DNA of 64,000 nt from Polydactylus sextarius (lineage: Eukaryota; Chordata; Actinopteri; Polynemidae), in NCBI GenBank assembly GCA_016801845.1, contig CM028920.1:9208501-9272500 (forward strand), given 5' to 3'. Below, in pieces: positions 25,651-38,692 of the stretch. Positions within the stretch are counted from its first letter, which is position 1. Every line of letters begins with the position of its first letter. Below the pieces are notes generated by a model. The model had not been told where the DNA came from. It did not search any database and saw only the letters and a program-made list of their open reading frames with translations. A program made the position numbers and the translations under genes.

Positions 25651-27250
25651 GTGAATGCTGTGTTTGCCATCATCACAACCTTCTGGCTTCACATTGTGTC
25701 AAATGGGCTAAAACATATTGATGAATGGTTTGACCATTTATACAATTAGTTAACATGTATTTCATCTTTAATGTCTGTAAAATTACTTATTTTTTACGTT
25801 AAAAGCAAAAGGTATGATGTTTTCTTTTCATTTCTTCATGTGAAATAGAAAACATTAAGCAATGTCTATAATCTTTGTGTTGTTACTGGATATTGTTTTA
25901 TTTCTTTTGCAGGGTGTGATAGGTATGTGTCCTTTTGGTCAAGTCTCTCATATAAAAGATATTTTAATCTCATTGAGACTTTTGATTGGTTAAAAAAAGG
26001 ATATATAATTCATAGTTTCAGGACAAATAAATCGAGCAGAAAACAAAACAAAGCAGGTTCTAGGTTTCATCAGCATCATCCAAATATTTCTCCATTACCA
26101 GTCAGTGTCCTTGAACAGTACAAAACACGTCCAATAAATGCAGGAACGTGTAAAGGTTAAAGCAAGTCACTTTGCATTTTTTGACCCTAACAGCACAATG
26201 CAGCATCTGCCGTAAGCATCCGATGTCTTTGCTTTGCCAGGATTTTTACATCAAACCAGTGAAAGCTGGGACTGGCTGCTTATTAATTTTGACTGGAGCA
26301 GATCTTGGCGCTAGGAGATATGCACATCTTAAATTTAACCACCATTTGGATCAAGGGAGCGTCCCATCGGTTCAACTCGACAGTATGTTTCCCTTCTCAC
26401 CAGATGTTTTACTTAATTAACATGCAGGCTCGGGGCAAGAGATGTGTCACCACCCATACACAGTTTATCCAGGTGCCGCAGCTCTGCATAATTACCTTAC
26501 ATTATCATGGATATTATTAATTAGATTCATAGTGTGTTTCCTCAAGTGTGAAATAGGTCAATGTTATTGGTATACAGGAAGGGTTGCTGGCGATGATTAA
26601 GAAAGTCTTTCTAATCTGTGGAATGTATTTTCAAGTGTCAGCTTTTATGCACATTTTAAGTTTAGCTGTGTGTGCAGAAATGAAACTAATGCTACTTTTA
26701 AATCTACTATGTGGCATAAACAGTAGATTTAAAAAAAAAAAATCAATAAGTGCGACAAGTATAAAAACAAAGTGGTAGTTGACAAGGAACCTTTATCAGG
26801 ATGAATTGACAAAGATGGAGAGAACTTGATAATGCTGACCCACTTTATTTGCTTCAGGGCTTCTTCAAAATCTTTATGTGTCTAAGTGGAGGGATGTGAT
26901 ACAAGCTAGTCACTGTGAATATACAGGAAAGTCAGAGACAGCGGGGAAACCAAGGCTGGCTCTGTCTTCATCATAAATCACACAGTTTGAGGACCACTTT
27001 GAAACTCAACACCTCAAGATCTGAGAGGCCTACAGAGGCTCTTAAAGAGACAGAGTGGGTGACAGACACAAAGGACAGACGAACGACAGGGTAATGGTTT
27101 TAATGATTGAATGTTCGTGGAAATTCCAATCAAACCTCTGGTTTTATAACAATGTTGATGAATTCTTCCTCATTTCTCTCTCTTTCTTTGTGTAGCTTTA
27201 GGTGTATGCTAACCACCACCAGGCTAACGCATGTCTGTGTATGTTCCCAG

Positions 27251-27346
27251 GTAAAAGTCAGGAGTCACACTGTAAGAGGAGGAGTACCAACCCAAACCCA
27301 GGGAGCCGCTGGGGCCCCGGGGTGCTGGCATGGAGCATCTCATAGA
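27251..27346 (+). CDS. Alternative first coding exon A of the unrecognised plus-strand gene (starts MEHLIE)
   Basis: An acceptor (TGTATGTTCCCAG, AG at 27249-27250) and a donor (CATAGA|GTAAGAG, last base 27346) bound a 96-base exon. Its ATG at 27330 is in strong context (GGCATGG). The 17 coding bases end in phase 2 and read M-E-H-L-I-E, with the last codon completed by the exon at 50456 (GA|G). That join keeps the frame through 182 and 239 further bases. One caution: CCCAG|GTAAAAG could instead be a donor, making the real exon end at 27250. The protein family is not recognised. Confidence 0.55.
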
Positions 27347-29109
27347 GTAAGAGACGTTCTGCCTGTATTTGTCTCGTTTGACAGTTGGTTTTACACAGTT
27401 ATTGAACATGTTTTATTGTGTTTACAAAATGAACTTCCTGTCTCTATTTCGGGGCTTCCTGGAACTGTTGTTGCCCACGCTTCAGCTGTGTACATGGCAT
27501 TTGGACTGGAGAAGCATTATAGCCATATATACTAGCAGATTGTAGATTATTTTTGCTCACTGGGTTTGTTGGATACCGTAAAATGTTGGCAAATCTCTGA
27601 GGACACTGCCACCCAGCACTCTTAGCTATACAGTATTTATCTTAATCCAAGCCACTAGTTGGTTTAACATTACTGGCTTTAAGGATCGGAAGAGTTTGCA
27701 CAAGCTGAGATGAAAACATTTGAAAATCTGTCTGTTTGAAGTACAACATCCTGAGAGAAATTGAAAACAACCTGAGTTGCACTGCTCTTCTAGTACAAAT
27801 CTCCTGGCAGCTGATGATGTCTAAACAGATGCTCTGTGTTTCTCCGACTTGTCTCTTTGTGTTTTGGTGGGACAAGTTGATGAGGTGCTTGAAGGTTTAT
27901 TGCCCAACATGTCTGGGCATTTTGGAACCCTGTTATTTTCTATTTTTAGCTGAACAGGACTTATGATCATCCAGGATGCACAAGGTTGCAGTTTGAAGTG
28001 ATGAGGAGTGGAGTTTCTGGGAAGTAAGGCGATCTTACAGGGCACAGTAAGGTAGACAGAGCAGGGAATACAAAGAAACTCAGATTTGCACTCACAAATC
28101 TGTGGAGGTACACAATTATATAGAAACCTAATAGCACACACCACCAAAAACACTCCTGTACGTCTCCTTTATAACCTGCGAGTCAGCAGAAAGATGGAAA
28201 AAAAACTGGAGTTGGTGCCACAGAGTAGCAATAACTTTTCTGTCTGAGTGAAGGCAGCCTATCTAACCCCACATACCTTCACTCCTCCTCTGTGAATTAA
28301 CTTTTAAGCTCAGTGCTGCTCGACTAAACTGATTCATTCTGACAAGTCTGTATATCCGTCTTGTGCTTTTGACGTATTGTTGTTGTCATTCAAAACCTGT
28401 TTTACATTTTTCCAATACAAACATTGTAGCTTCTTCTGCAAATCCATCCCTTCCCCCCCCTTTTTTTTTTGTCAGAGCTGCTGTGGCTGGTCAGAGTGTG
28501 ATAACAGCCACGGGAGTTTTATCTTCTTGGCTCTATTGCATGTCTTCTTCCCAGTCCTCTCCACACATTCTGAAGAGAACAGAAACAGTATTGGCATTGT
28601 GTTTCTGGTGTGTGTGCACATGCTGTAAACCGTGGTTTTCTGTGTGACTGTGCGCTCATGTATGAATGTGTCATCATCTTTTCATTACACCTATCTCTCA
28701 CTGGCTAAAGTAGATGCAGCATGTAGAATTCATACCTGTGACTGTGTCTGGGAAGGGACGCGTGCCTACACGCTTTCTCTCCCACTCGCTACACCTCAAC
28801 CTGTCAAGTGAAACCATTCATTTGCAGTATATCAGCGCCGACCGCCCATCATGTCTCATATTGTCTGTGACACATCGGTGATTGTTGAATCACCCTCATC
28901 ATTATCCGACACCCCTTTGGCTCCTAATCCGATATGACGAGGTTTCTCTCAGTGATGGGGTTACGCCACCGACCAATCATTGCTCTGTGCTCAGCGGCGG
29001 AGCAGTGAGGGGTTTCTCACTTGCGCAACTCTACTCTCTTCTCTGGCCTGTGACTCACTGGTGAGTCATAGCAACAGGGAAAGGGGTTATAAATGCACCC
29101 CCATACAAG

Positions 29110-29110
<1 letters not shown>

Positions 29111-29180
<70 letters not shown>
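29111..29180. repeat. (CA)n followed by (TG)n, inverted-repeat microsatellite
   Basis: About 15 CA units, a short ATATC spacer, then about 17 TG units. The two halves are complementary, so the single strand can fold into a long hairpin. Confidence 0.9.
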
Positions 29181-29181
<1 letters not shown>

Positions 29182-30879
29182 AAGCTTGTACTTGAACATG
29201 TTGTTAGACAAACACTGGTGGAGTCAATGTGTGCTGGTGTTTGTAATTGAGTCTGTGTTTTGGTGTCTATGAACATCCACAGATGTCATACATCTGCCCT
29301 TACTTTCTCTTTTCCTGCCTGACTACACCCCATTATTCATGATAAAATAATTATAATAGAGTTTTGTCCTTTTTTTTCGATGAAGACCAGACAGCAGAGC
29401 TGGTAATTGTTTGACATTAGGTAGATTCCAATTATCCTCCCGTTGACTCAGCCCTGAAAAGATAAGGCTTAAACAAAAGTACGAGGTCAGTTGTAATTTT
29501 TGTGGTGAATTGGATTGAACTGTTCAGCCACTAGAGGGCGACTTAACCATTAGTTTATAACAGGAGAAGTTGGGGTCACAGTCAATAATATGGTTTCTTC
29601 ATGTGAATTTGCAGCATGACACAACTCTTCTTGTAAAAAAAAAAAAAAAACTCTTACAGTGCTGTTTCTAAATCATACATTGATTAACTACCAAGTTATC
29701 TTATTTTTTCAGTATTTATAATTTGCAGTTGGTTTATCTGTCGAGCCTTTGTTTTCCTTAATGAACCATTCTATTTATGAGTCTACAAAATTACAGAAAG
29801 AAATAAAACGACACGCCTCGTAAATAATCTGACAAATGACACTTATAATATAATGTTATATCCGGCTCTGTTTATGGGTTGTGTAGGAAATTTAAATTTT
29901 TAATTAGCTTAATAGTTGTTATGTTGATGTTGTTTGGTGCAGTGTCAAAGCCAATAACCCGTAGTAGATGATTAATGTTCTTTTGAGGATAATAAATGTG
30001 TCCACCCTGCTGTCAGGGTTTTCAGCTGTGCTGGATCTCTTGTGATAGATGGAGCTGCTGTGTGATCTCAGTCGAGGTCATCACTTCACTGGACACTAAT
30101 GATGGTTAAAATTTCCACTCGATGAGCCTCATGCACCATCTAGAAATGGGCACGAACCCCATTGTAACAGCTTAATCCAGGCCTTTAATGTGGCCTTCTT
30201 GGGTAACAAAGGAAGGAGATTGTTGTAGCGTCACTGTATTTAGAAGCTTTTAATAGCTCATTAATTTCCCTCTTTGTCTCTATTCACATCAGTATCATTT
30301 ACCCAGAGCCACTGACCAGAGCAAATTTACCAGTTTCCTTTTCAAGGGATAGAGTTACTTGTGTCGAGGTTAAGCCGGCTGAAATCAGATCAGGGGTTCT
30401 GACACTGGATTTATCCACAAAAGCCTCTGAAGAAATCAGCACACAGAGAAATTGAAGGTATTTGAAGGTGTAATGACCTCAGTCTATTTGGAGACTTCAC
30501 TCAGTTAATCAGCATTTCAAGGAAACGAGGAAAATGGCTGATGTTAGAATGCCAGCACCTGGAAATCAGATTATTTCAAATTCTCAGTAATTTTAAAGTG
30601 AATTTTAAGGATATGAATAAGACCAGTGTCACAGACATCACTAAGCTCTTGTATTTGTGCACAATTAGACAGTTGATAAGTGTACAACCTAAAGAGCCGA
30701 GATGTTTCTTTCTCAATCATTTACTTCACTCATCATTCACTCTTATAAGATGAGTAAATATTATCTGTGGCACAAGGGTTGATCATGTGTTGCGGAGCTG
30801 TCAGGCTAGAGAACACAAGGGTGCACAGACAAGTCTTTGTTAATGCTTGTTGCCTTTCTACCACAGTAATTCACATGGA

Positions 30880-30881
<2 letters not shown>

Positions 30882-30912
<31 letters not shown>
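30882..30912. repeat. Poly-T tract, 31 bases
   Basis: Uninterrupted T. It could be the tail of an antisense retroposed sequence, but no SINE or LINE body is recognisable beside it. Confidence 0.85.
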
Positions 30913-30916
<4 letters not shown>

Positions 30917-31439
30917 TTGATTCATGGGTGCATGCACTCATCACTATGCGCCTGTGCTGAGTGGAGGCCTGCTGCATGCATTTGGGTGTAGAAGACAGAT
31001 TAATGCCGCCTGGCTGTGTGTTTGTGTGCTCATGCTTGTGCATGCACACGCGCATGTGTGTGGCTGTGTGAACATCATAGCTGGAGGGCCATGATCTCAG
31101 CGCACTGTCAAAACCCTCAACAAACTCATATGAGTGCACGCCCACAGACGTCCACGTCCTTAATCCTTTTTTTATTGTCATTATGTTTCCTGTTTCCTCT
31201 TCTGATTTCATTTATAGCTAATATAGCCAAGGTCAGATGACGAACTTTTCCAACATGATTCATTCATCCAACAAGGATTCTGATTGCGCGGTAGTGGTGT
31301 TTTGCGATCGTCACTGAAAATGCACTCAGCGCCGTTCAGATCCAAGTGAAATGCTTTATAATGAGTCATGGAGGGTCGGTCAGCTGGACATCAGACATGA
31401 GCGAAAACAGAAGCAGTGGTCAGCCTCCATCAAAACAGG

Positions 31440-31441
<2 letters not shown>

Positions 31442-31489
<48 letters not shown>
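31442..31489. repeat. (TG)24 microsatellite
   Basis: Pure GT/TG dinucleotides, 48 bases. Confidence 0.95.
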
Positions 31490-31490
<1 letters not shown>

Positions 31491-34192
31491 AGAACATATA
31501 TCAAGTTAAAACAGATTGGGAGACAAAAAGAGGAAACAAGAAAGATGTTGGATTATAGTGAATGAATAGTTGCCCTCTAGTGGTGCTGTTTAGCATTAGT
31601 TGTGCATATTTAAATTAATGAAATCCTGTGGTTGACTGGAAGTTGGAAAAACACATAAAAACACAAAAACATGCTTTGAATATAAATCAAACAGCCACAT
31701 AGTAAGTTGTACCACGTGTATTTTAACTAGTTAAATTGTCAAAAATACTGACACAGTCCTGATGCAGTTCTCCCAGCGGTTTTCCAGATAGTGGTCCTGA
31801 ATTGTAAGAAATCCAATGGAAGTTCAAAGTGACACGAGAGCTGTTGGAGATTTAATGTGCTGCTCAAGGGCACTTCTAGTAAAGGCTGACTGCACCAACT
31901 TGTTGCTGTAAAATGTGTGTGTGTGTAAACTACATTTTAGCACCTCAGTGAAAATCCCCAAGAGGAAATGATTAGCTCTGTAATCACAGAGGATTCAAGT
32001 GGAAAACCACCGCTGAAAACAGGCACTTTGAAGAAGATGGGATGAGAGGAAGACGACAACAGGATCCTTGAGAATCCATTTACACTGATTCAAATTAAAA
32101 ACACATTGGGCTTGTTCTCATAAACTAACTTCTCTCTGTCGTTTCCAGCAACAGCTTCACCTCACAATCCCTTTTACCTTAGCGTTTTTGTGATCAGCTC
32201 TTGATTGAGTGGTTTTAAAATCAAGAAAATTGTTTTAACTTGCATCCGGGAAGAGATGATGCATCAGAAGTGTGTGAGGGGTCAGAGGTGTTGGGAGGTA
32301 AAGTGGAGTTAAAGAGAAGTTCAAAGTCAGCAGTCAATCCTTACATTGCTTCATCTTTTATTCAGCCAGCCCTCGGCACTAGAAGCTCTCTAAATTGTGG
32401 TATGTCAGACTGGCATTATGCAGACAGGGAGGGGCGGGCTGATTTTATAGAGTGAAGTGAAGGAAGAGATGGATAGAAAGCTATAGGCAAGATGTTATGA
32501 AGAGAGAAAAAGAGGCACCTGGTTCCAAGTCCTCCAGGCGGAAAATTTCCATTTTCCACTCTGAAGATGATTAATTTAGAGGGAAATGGAATTCCTCTTT
32601 GGTGTGTGTGTATATACAGTATGTGTCCCTGTTTACTTGTGTGTTTTTGTGTGTGACTGTGCTCATTTGGTTCTGTTAAAGGGAAATGCTGTGTTTGTGA
32701 CAGTCTCTAACAAAACAGCATGCTAATAACTCCACAAAACAAATTGACTATCAAAAGTACACAGAGTACCAGAGAAAACAACAAGAGGAAAACATGCTCC
32801 TCGAGGTGCCAAAGCTTTTTACTGCTGAATATATGAATACTCTCAGGTTGTGTACTTATAATAGATATATTCCACTTTGAAACAAAGTGGAAATAAGTGG
32901 ATCACTCCTTCCTAAGAGCCTTCTCTCAAAGAGAGGAGAGAATCAACTGTAACGATATTCAGCCGATTAATTCACAGCTATGTACTATTAATTTCATCTA
33001 GATGAGGCCTGGGGAGGATGAATAACTACTTCAGTTAGTCACACATGACCCTTGTTTGACATCTAATGCAAAGCACATGAATTAATATGTGCTTTAAATA
33101 TTAATCTCTGTTTTTTTTTTTTATTCATTATTTTTATTTGGTTCTTTTATTCTGACATGAGTCTCCTGTAATACAGTCCTTCCTGTTGATCTACCGTATT
33201 ACCTCACAAAAACCTTCAAAATAAAGCACTGAAAACAAGCAAACAACAAACAAGTTAACATTTCCAGACTGAAGAAATGAGACGTGAGGGGGTAGGAATT
33301 CAACATTTTAAGATTTTCTCAGCTATTTTCTTGCCATTTGTGCGCGTGTATCTGTGCTTGTACTTTAGACTAAAAAACTCTTTTATGTACGAGAAGATGG
33401 GCTTTTCACAAGCAGTGAGCTAGAGAAATAGTCTCTCAGCGGATTGCATTAAACAGCTACCACTTGTTAAAGGAGCATATAAAACAACCAACCTGGTGTT
33501 TTATATGTTTTAAACCAGTTACAATAAATGACATATGCATTACTGCCAAAACATGCTGCTTTGTACCTTCCAGACGGCCATTAGTTATAAAATGATTTTT
33601 AAAGGCATAGTAATAAAAAAAAAAAAACATCCTGAGATATAGGTAATATGTGAACATCTATTCTTTGTTTTGTTTTTTGTTTTTTTTTCTATACTGCTTT
33701 TTTAACATCTTATTATATTAATATTAAATCTCCATTAAAATGTGAGAGGAAAAAGACTTAGAGCAAAAGTAATGCAAATGACACAGAAAGCGTACTGTGT
33801 AAAAGGCTTTTTTTCTGAAGCAGGCTACAAAATACAGCAGTTATATGAGAAAACTTCTCACTTATTTTTAACTTTAAGTTAGCTCTTATATAGGCAAAGA
33901 TTATCTATGGAATTGTTTCTTAATAATGCAGATGTCGTATTAGGCTAATCCTCCATTAGCTGTTCTAAAGAGCGGTTTCTGATGAAGCACAACTTATGCA
34001 CACATGCACCCATATGCAGTTTAAATTATATAGATTATATGACTGAGACAGACAGATTATGTGTCCCTCAAATATCCTCATCACAAACATATAATATGTC
34101 AGTAGGGGATATGAATCATGTGGCACCCAGCTGTTGTTTGTTCCTCTATGATCACCCCTTGATCTGGATACAGAGTGTAGCAGACAGACGCA

Positions 34193-34193
<1 letters not shown>

Positions 34194-34233
<40 letters not shown>
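34194..34233. repeat. (AC)n microsatellite
   Basis: Pure AC/CA dinucleotides, about 40 bases. Confidence 0.95.
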
Positions 34234-34236
<3 letters not shown>

Positions 34237-34744
34237 TGAACACATGTCAGTAATTCTAAAAAGATCTCAGAGAACATGAATTGGCGGATGCCGAAATGCC
34301 AAGCGGCTGTATATGTACAAGAATATGTACAGGATGGATGATACACTGGAACACAAGGACGGATGAGCTCACAGGAAATGTTTCTGCTTTCTTTGTGTGC
34401 TGTAATTGCAATTCAGATTGTTCAGTGAATTGCTTTTCAGTACTAAGGTACACCGAAGAATACAAACTAGGTCGAAATGTCTTCTGTGAAAAATGATTCT
34501 CAGCTTTTGTGTGTGTGTTCATGTGTGTGTGTGGTCTCTGACCATGAGGTTCGCTTCCTTAACTGCTGATGTCACCACCACGCATGTTGACAGTTAGCAG
34601 ATAGTCTTCCCAACTGAAAAGACTAGAAGGAAATAGAAGGTTTCATGTGCACTTGTGGCTTGTTTTCAAATAAGGAAGTATAGTCGTATAGTAATATAAA
34701 TGTAGCGTAGATATTATACCGTTTCAGAGACAAATCAAGTTATT

Positions 34745-34875
34745 AAAGATTAACACCACACCACCAAAAAAGGGGATCGGTATCAGTAAATATCAGTTAT
34801 AGGCCAAATTCCAAATTTTAAAATAATAAAAAAATTATTTTTTAAATTTAAATTTTTGTATCAGCCCTAATCATG
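34745..34875. mobile_element. Possible degenerate DNA-transposon fragment
   Basis: GGATCGGTATCAGTAAATATCAG followed by AT-rich sequence and GTATCAGCCCTAATCAT resembles the ends of short fish elements carrying GGTATCGG...CAGCCCTAA. Termini and duplications were not found, so the identity is weak. Confidence 0.35.
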
Positions 34876-35161
34876 CTCATTGCAGGATGTGTTTGAATGG
34901 GTTGAATTACTCTAAAATGATTGTGATTTCTTTCTTTCTTTCTCTGTGGCATATTAAAAAGAACAAAACAATACCTCTCACTTTCTTGCTTCTTATGCAA
35001 ATATAATAAGAAAATACAGGAAATTTGTACAAAGTATTTAAGAACTCATAAAATGTACTAATGATTCTGGATTCAGACACTGGCCACCCCCAGATTTGTT
35101 GCCCCAGCAGCGCCTCACTGACCTAACTTTTACACAGTGTGTGTATATGTGTTATGTGTAT

Positions 35162-35163
<2 letters not shown>

Positions 35164-35204
<41 letters not shown>
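35164..35204. repeat. (TG)n microsatellite
   Basis: Pure TG dinucleotides, about 40 bases, followed by imperfect TTGTG units. Confidence 0.95.
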
Positions 35205-35205
<1 letters not shown>

Positions 35206-35508
35206 GTGTTGTGCAGTATTTGTATGCTGCTCAGCTGTTAGAGGTTAGAGGTCTTATGTGGACTGGTTGGTGGATGAGGAATTCTACTGACAGTTGACAG
35301 TTATAATAAAAGGGGCTGTGTTGGTAATAGACATAGAAACTAAACTTTCAAAGGTGATGACCTGGTAACAGGCAAAAGTCAGGGCAGGGACGTCACCGCC
35401 TCAACACACTCACACATCTGCACACACAAGGTGAGAGAGAGCGAGATAGAGAGAGATTAGCCCAAGGCTTTGTAGCACCCTTTACCGGTGACTCATAAAG
35501 ACCATAGT

Positions 35509-35511
<3 letters not shown>

Positions 35512-35539
<28 letters not shown>
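35512..35539. repeat. (GT)14 microsatellite
   Basis: Pure GT dinucleotides. Confidence 0.9.
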
Positions 35540-35542
<3 letters not shown>

Positions 35543-36465
35543 TCCTATTCTAATAATACAGAGGATATATATCATTGCAATGAAGACGTCAATTTGTTTT
35601 TTACAGCGTGTTCATAAGCAATGTTGTTTTTTTTGGTTTTTTTTACTGTGACTAACACTGATTTCGTGTGTGTCTTGCCTCGTCAATGGTTGTCTCAGAC
35701 TAATCCCAGTAGAGGTGGCTGCTGAATGCTACCACACTCATTACAGCAAGAAGCTTTTTTATTTTGAGCTTTTTTAAACTGTTCTCCACGGCTGTCTGCT
35801 TCTCAGAGGTCAGATGAGATGTGGAGTGGCGTGACGCATCAGGGTGTCTGCAGAATAAGCATTTCAATATCACTTTACCTCGAGTGCATCAAGCAAGTCG
35901 TCACAATAGTAATTACACTCGTTGACATCACAGCCAGATGTTCGAGCTCATCTGTGATGAGCTTATATAGAGTGAAGATCTAATATGCACACATGCAAAA
36001 TGAGTCAGATGCCATGTAATGTTTGGGTCATGTGGGATCATTTCACGCCAGTGGAGGGAACCGGTTCAGTTGTGATGCCTACATGTCTGACGCCTGCTGG
36101 TGATGTGTAAACAAGGAGGCACATGGCTAAGGGGACAGCAAAGAAGAGTTTTATTTATTTATTTATTTATTTTTTTTTGCTGAAATGGATAGTATTCAAC
36201 AAATAAACCTTAACAAAGCGTAGTGAAAGTGAAATTAGCTACTGTACTCTCTCTGCTTTGACAAACAATTTCAACAAGTCCCCAATAATTTATTTAATTA
36301 CAAGTGATGATTGAATTATAAAACTTTTACAATTTAAAGTTTGTATGTAAATTTGGACTCTAGCGTCCACAGATGACCTGAGCTCCGTTTTTAACTCAGT
36401 GGAAACAGCTCTGTCAAGCCAAACATTGTGTTCCCAAATGGATGTTGCCAAAATGTGGATTTTGC

Positions 36466-36489
36466 GCGTGTGTGTGTGTGTGTGTGTGT
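36466..36489. repeat. (GT)n microsatellite
   Basis: Short GT tract after GCGC. Confidence 0.85.
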
Positions 36490-37019
36490 TTGAATGAAAA
36501 TAGCCTTAGAAAAATAGCAATACATGATTTATTCATCAGCCAAAATCATTTTAGAGCCAAACGCAGACTAAAGGCAAAAAAGAGGCTCCGGCTGTCAATA
36601 GTTTGAGTTCCTCTTCCTCTGTGTGGAAGGAAATTCCCCTCAGAGGTTCACTGTTCGTTCTGCTGCTGCCGTATCATTTTCTTTCTGTTTCTTTTCCTTC
36701 TTGTTTACTGTTTCGTCTGAACTCCTGTTCTCTTTGTCTTTGTTTCTCTCTCTCTCTCCAGTCCTCATTTATCAGCACATTTTTTTTACCCCCTTTTTAC
36801 ACAAGACTAAACAATTCAAAATAAGATTCAAAGGAATCTTAAAACACTAGTTGAACACAGTATTATGAATAAACATAAGCTGATTTTGCACATCATATAA
36901 CTGTTTTTTCTGTAATTTATTTTTTATCACCTATTTTTTTTTTTTTAACTAAACATAACACAAAATTAAGTTCTCTCCAACACTGTGCTTTACCGTTGTG
37001 ATGCGTCTCAAAACAAGTA

Positions 37020-37316
37020 AAGTGAAAGACGGTGAATCGCACTCTACGAATTCCACAGTTTTTATTTCTTATGTATCTTTTATTCTTTATTATTAATTAC
37101 ATAGCAGCCGCAGGGTGAGCACAAATGTTTCGGCCTGTTGGCCTTCGTCAGTGTGTAATTACCCTAACTACTTCTCAAATTTAAAGAAAGGACAAGACAT
37201 CTCCCTTGATCACCTGTTTCTAATCAGTGATGATGCAGTGAGCACTTCAGTGCATCAGGCCAGTGGGCCGTTCATTAACTGGAGCGCTCATTACGTCACC
37301 ATATGGAGCAATGACT
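37020..37316 (-). repeat. Left inverted arm of the Penelope-like element
   Basis: Its reverse complement matches 38885-39180 over almost the whole length with scattered substitutions. The outer end is at the sequence CACTCTACGAATTC and the inner end at GGAGCAATGACT. Confidence 0.9.
37127..37151 (-). ncRNA. Hammerhead-ribozyme-like core in the left arm
   Basis: On the minus strand: CTGACGA, a helix II (GGCC-AACA-GGCC), then GAAAC. This fits the conserved CUGANGA...GAAA core. A two-base-pair helix III with a four-base loop (A-U and C-G closing ATTT) can be drawn, as in minimal retroelement hammerheads. The base at the cleavage position would then be G, which hammerheads do not normally cut. 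Probably decayed. Confidence 0.55.
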
Positions 37317-37588
37317 TGGTCTATAAATAGCAGTCACCAATATATGTAGTACAAAACAACCAAGTATAAATGTTTAGTACAGAAAACAGCATAGAATAGG
37401 ATACAAAATCCAAAATTTCCAAAACAAACCACTCAGATGAAAATTTGATGGTATTGAATCAAGAATTTAGAAAAATAAGGAAATCTGATAGCTCGGTCTC
37501 ATTTCCTCCCCAAATCAGAAAACAGTCATCTAGGTATCTCACCCAAAACTTAATGAGATGTGAAGAGATTATTGTAAACAAAGTCCTC
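37317..37588 (-). pseudogene. Penelope-like reverse transcriptase, C-terminal piece with YLDD
   Basis: Read on the minus strand, the segment gives LIKFWVRYLDDCFLIWGG followed by ETELSDFLIFLNS, an in-frame stop and recognisable FNTIKFSSEW. This is the pattern of Penelope-type reverse transcriptases around the catalytic Y-x-D-D box, whose codons lie at 37525-37536. Stop codons and the insertion upstream show that it is not functional. Confidence 0.8.
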
Positions 37589-38389
37589 TTTGTCAGGCTG
37601 GGACTCAAAGCAGGACTCAGATGTAGAGGTGTCAGAAGTTACAGGCTTTATTTCTCAGATCAAAGCGAGATCCTCTCGCCGAGGTGACAGCAAAAACCTA
37701 AACACATCTCCGCAAGGAAGGTGTGTCGCTAATATAGCAGTAGCTCTCTCCAGAGAGAGACTACAGGAACTAAAAAAAAAAAAAAAAAAACACTCCTAAG
37801 AGGATAAAATACAGGCTATGAATGGAGAAAAGGCTAATAACAAAAAACGATCCTAACAGAGGAAAAGAACCAAAGAAATAATACAGAACCAAAAGCGCTG
37901 CAAAGGGAGGAAAAAAAACAAACAAACACACACCTAAGAAACGGATGCTCTAAGACATCTATGAAATCTTAACAACAGAAAATTGCTCCAAGGGAGGACA
38001 ACAAAAACAGCTATGAAACTTAACCTAAACCATGGCGACAACGCTCTAGGAAAACTTACAAAACAAAAGGTCGCTCGTCGTGAGGATCCTGGCAAAACGC
38101 TGCGAGAACTAAAAGGCAACTCTGTGGCTGTGGGTATGGACTCAGGTGATCAGACGAAAGACAAAACACACTGGCACAGAATAAAGGGAGACGCAGACTA
38201 CTTGAGCACATGAGGGTAATGGGGAACAGGTGGACACAATCAGGAATCAGGGATGACAGACAGCTGACACATGAGGAAGGGCAAGTGACCTGAAACGAGA
38301 GGAGAGTTAGACTTTCAAAATAAAACGACAGGAAGGAAATGACAAGACAAAAAACCCAGGACAAGACAGACCTCACTGCAGTGCGACAC
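37589..38389. mobile_element. 0.8-kb insertion splitting the reverse transcriptase
   Basis: The segment interrupts the RT frame. It starts near TGTCAGGCTGGGACTCAAAG and ends near CACTGCAGTGCGACA; the two ends share only a weak TGTC-x2-CTG inverted match. Inside are strings I recall as common in percomorph repeats (GAGGGTAATGGGGAACAGGT, AACAGGTGGACACAATCAGG) and an A18 tract. No transposase is encoded, so it is probably a non-autonomous element. Clear target duplications were not found. Confidence 0.55.
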
Positions 38390-38394
38390 TGTTC

Positions 38395-38692
38395 AAATTT
38401 GGCACTTCGTACCTTGAAGTTGTAAATAGTAATCATTATCAAATAAAAAATAATTATGTGTTAGAATAAACTCTGTTAAATCAGTTACTAAGTGAAGAGG
38501 TTCATCTTGTGATATTTTGCTGAGAAAATGATTTAAAGCCTCTAAGCCGTCCCTATAAGTCACAAACCAATCATTTTCATCAACATTTTGTATTAATCTC
38601 TGTTTGCTTAACAAATCAGTAATGTCTTTTATGTATGATGACAAATTCCTCACAAGAGGTTGTAAATGATAGTCCACAAATTCTGACATTTT
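38395..38692 (-). pseudogene. Penelope-like reverse transcriptase, N-terminal piece
   Basis: The minus-strand frame reads EFVDYHLQPLVRNLSSYIKD, then a variable part, then LTEFILTHNYFLFDNDYYLQ, ending at LQGTKCQI just before the insertion. These are the palm-region motifs that precede YLDD in Penelope-type enzymes. The expected first catalytic aspartate region (LVTxDVxSLYTNI) has decayed to WFVTYRDG, so the copy is inactive. Confidence 0.8.

Larger units (their letters stand above)
22879..27250 (+). other. Intron between leader exon and first coding exon
   Basis: No coding sequence recognised. Contains a T-run at 23031-23048, TG/TCTG repeats at 24841-24888 and a probable MITE fragment at 25505-25650. 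Frames at 24729-25210 arise from CA/TG repeats. Confidence 0.45.

Noticed and set aside
27249..27256. CCCAG|GTAAAAG as a donor instead of an acceptor
   Set aside because: Possible, but the downstream ATG and the phase-2 donor at 27346 that fits the next exon make the acceptor reading more useful; the ambiguity is recorded in the exon entry.
31850..31900. CTGCTCAAGGGCACTT string and the similar string near 43400, as SINE tails
   Set aside because: The match is a single short motif at each place, with no A/B boxes or target duplications.
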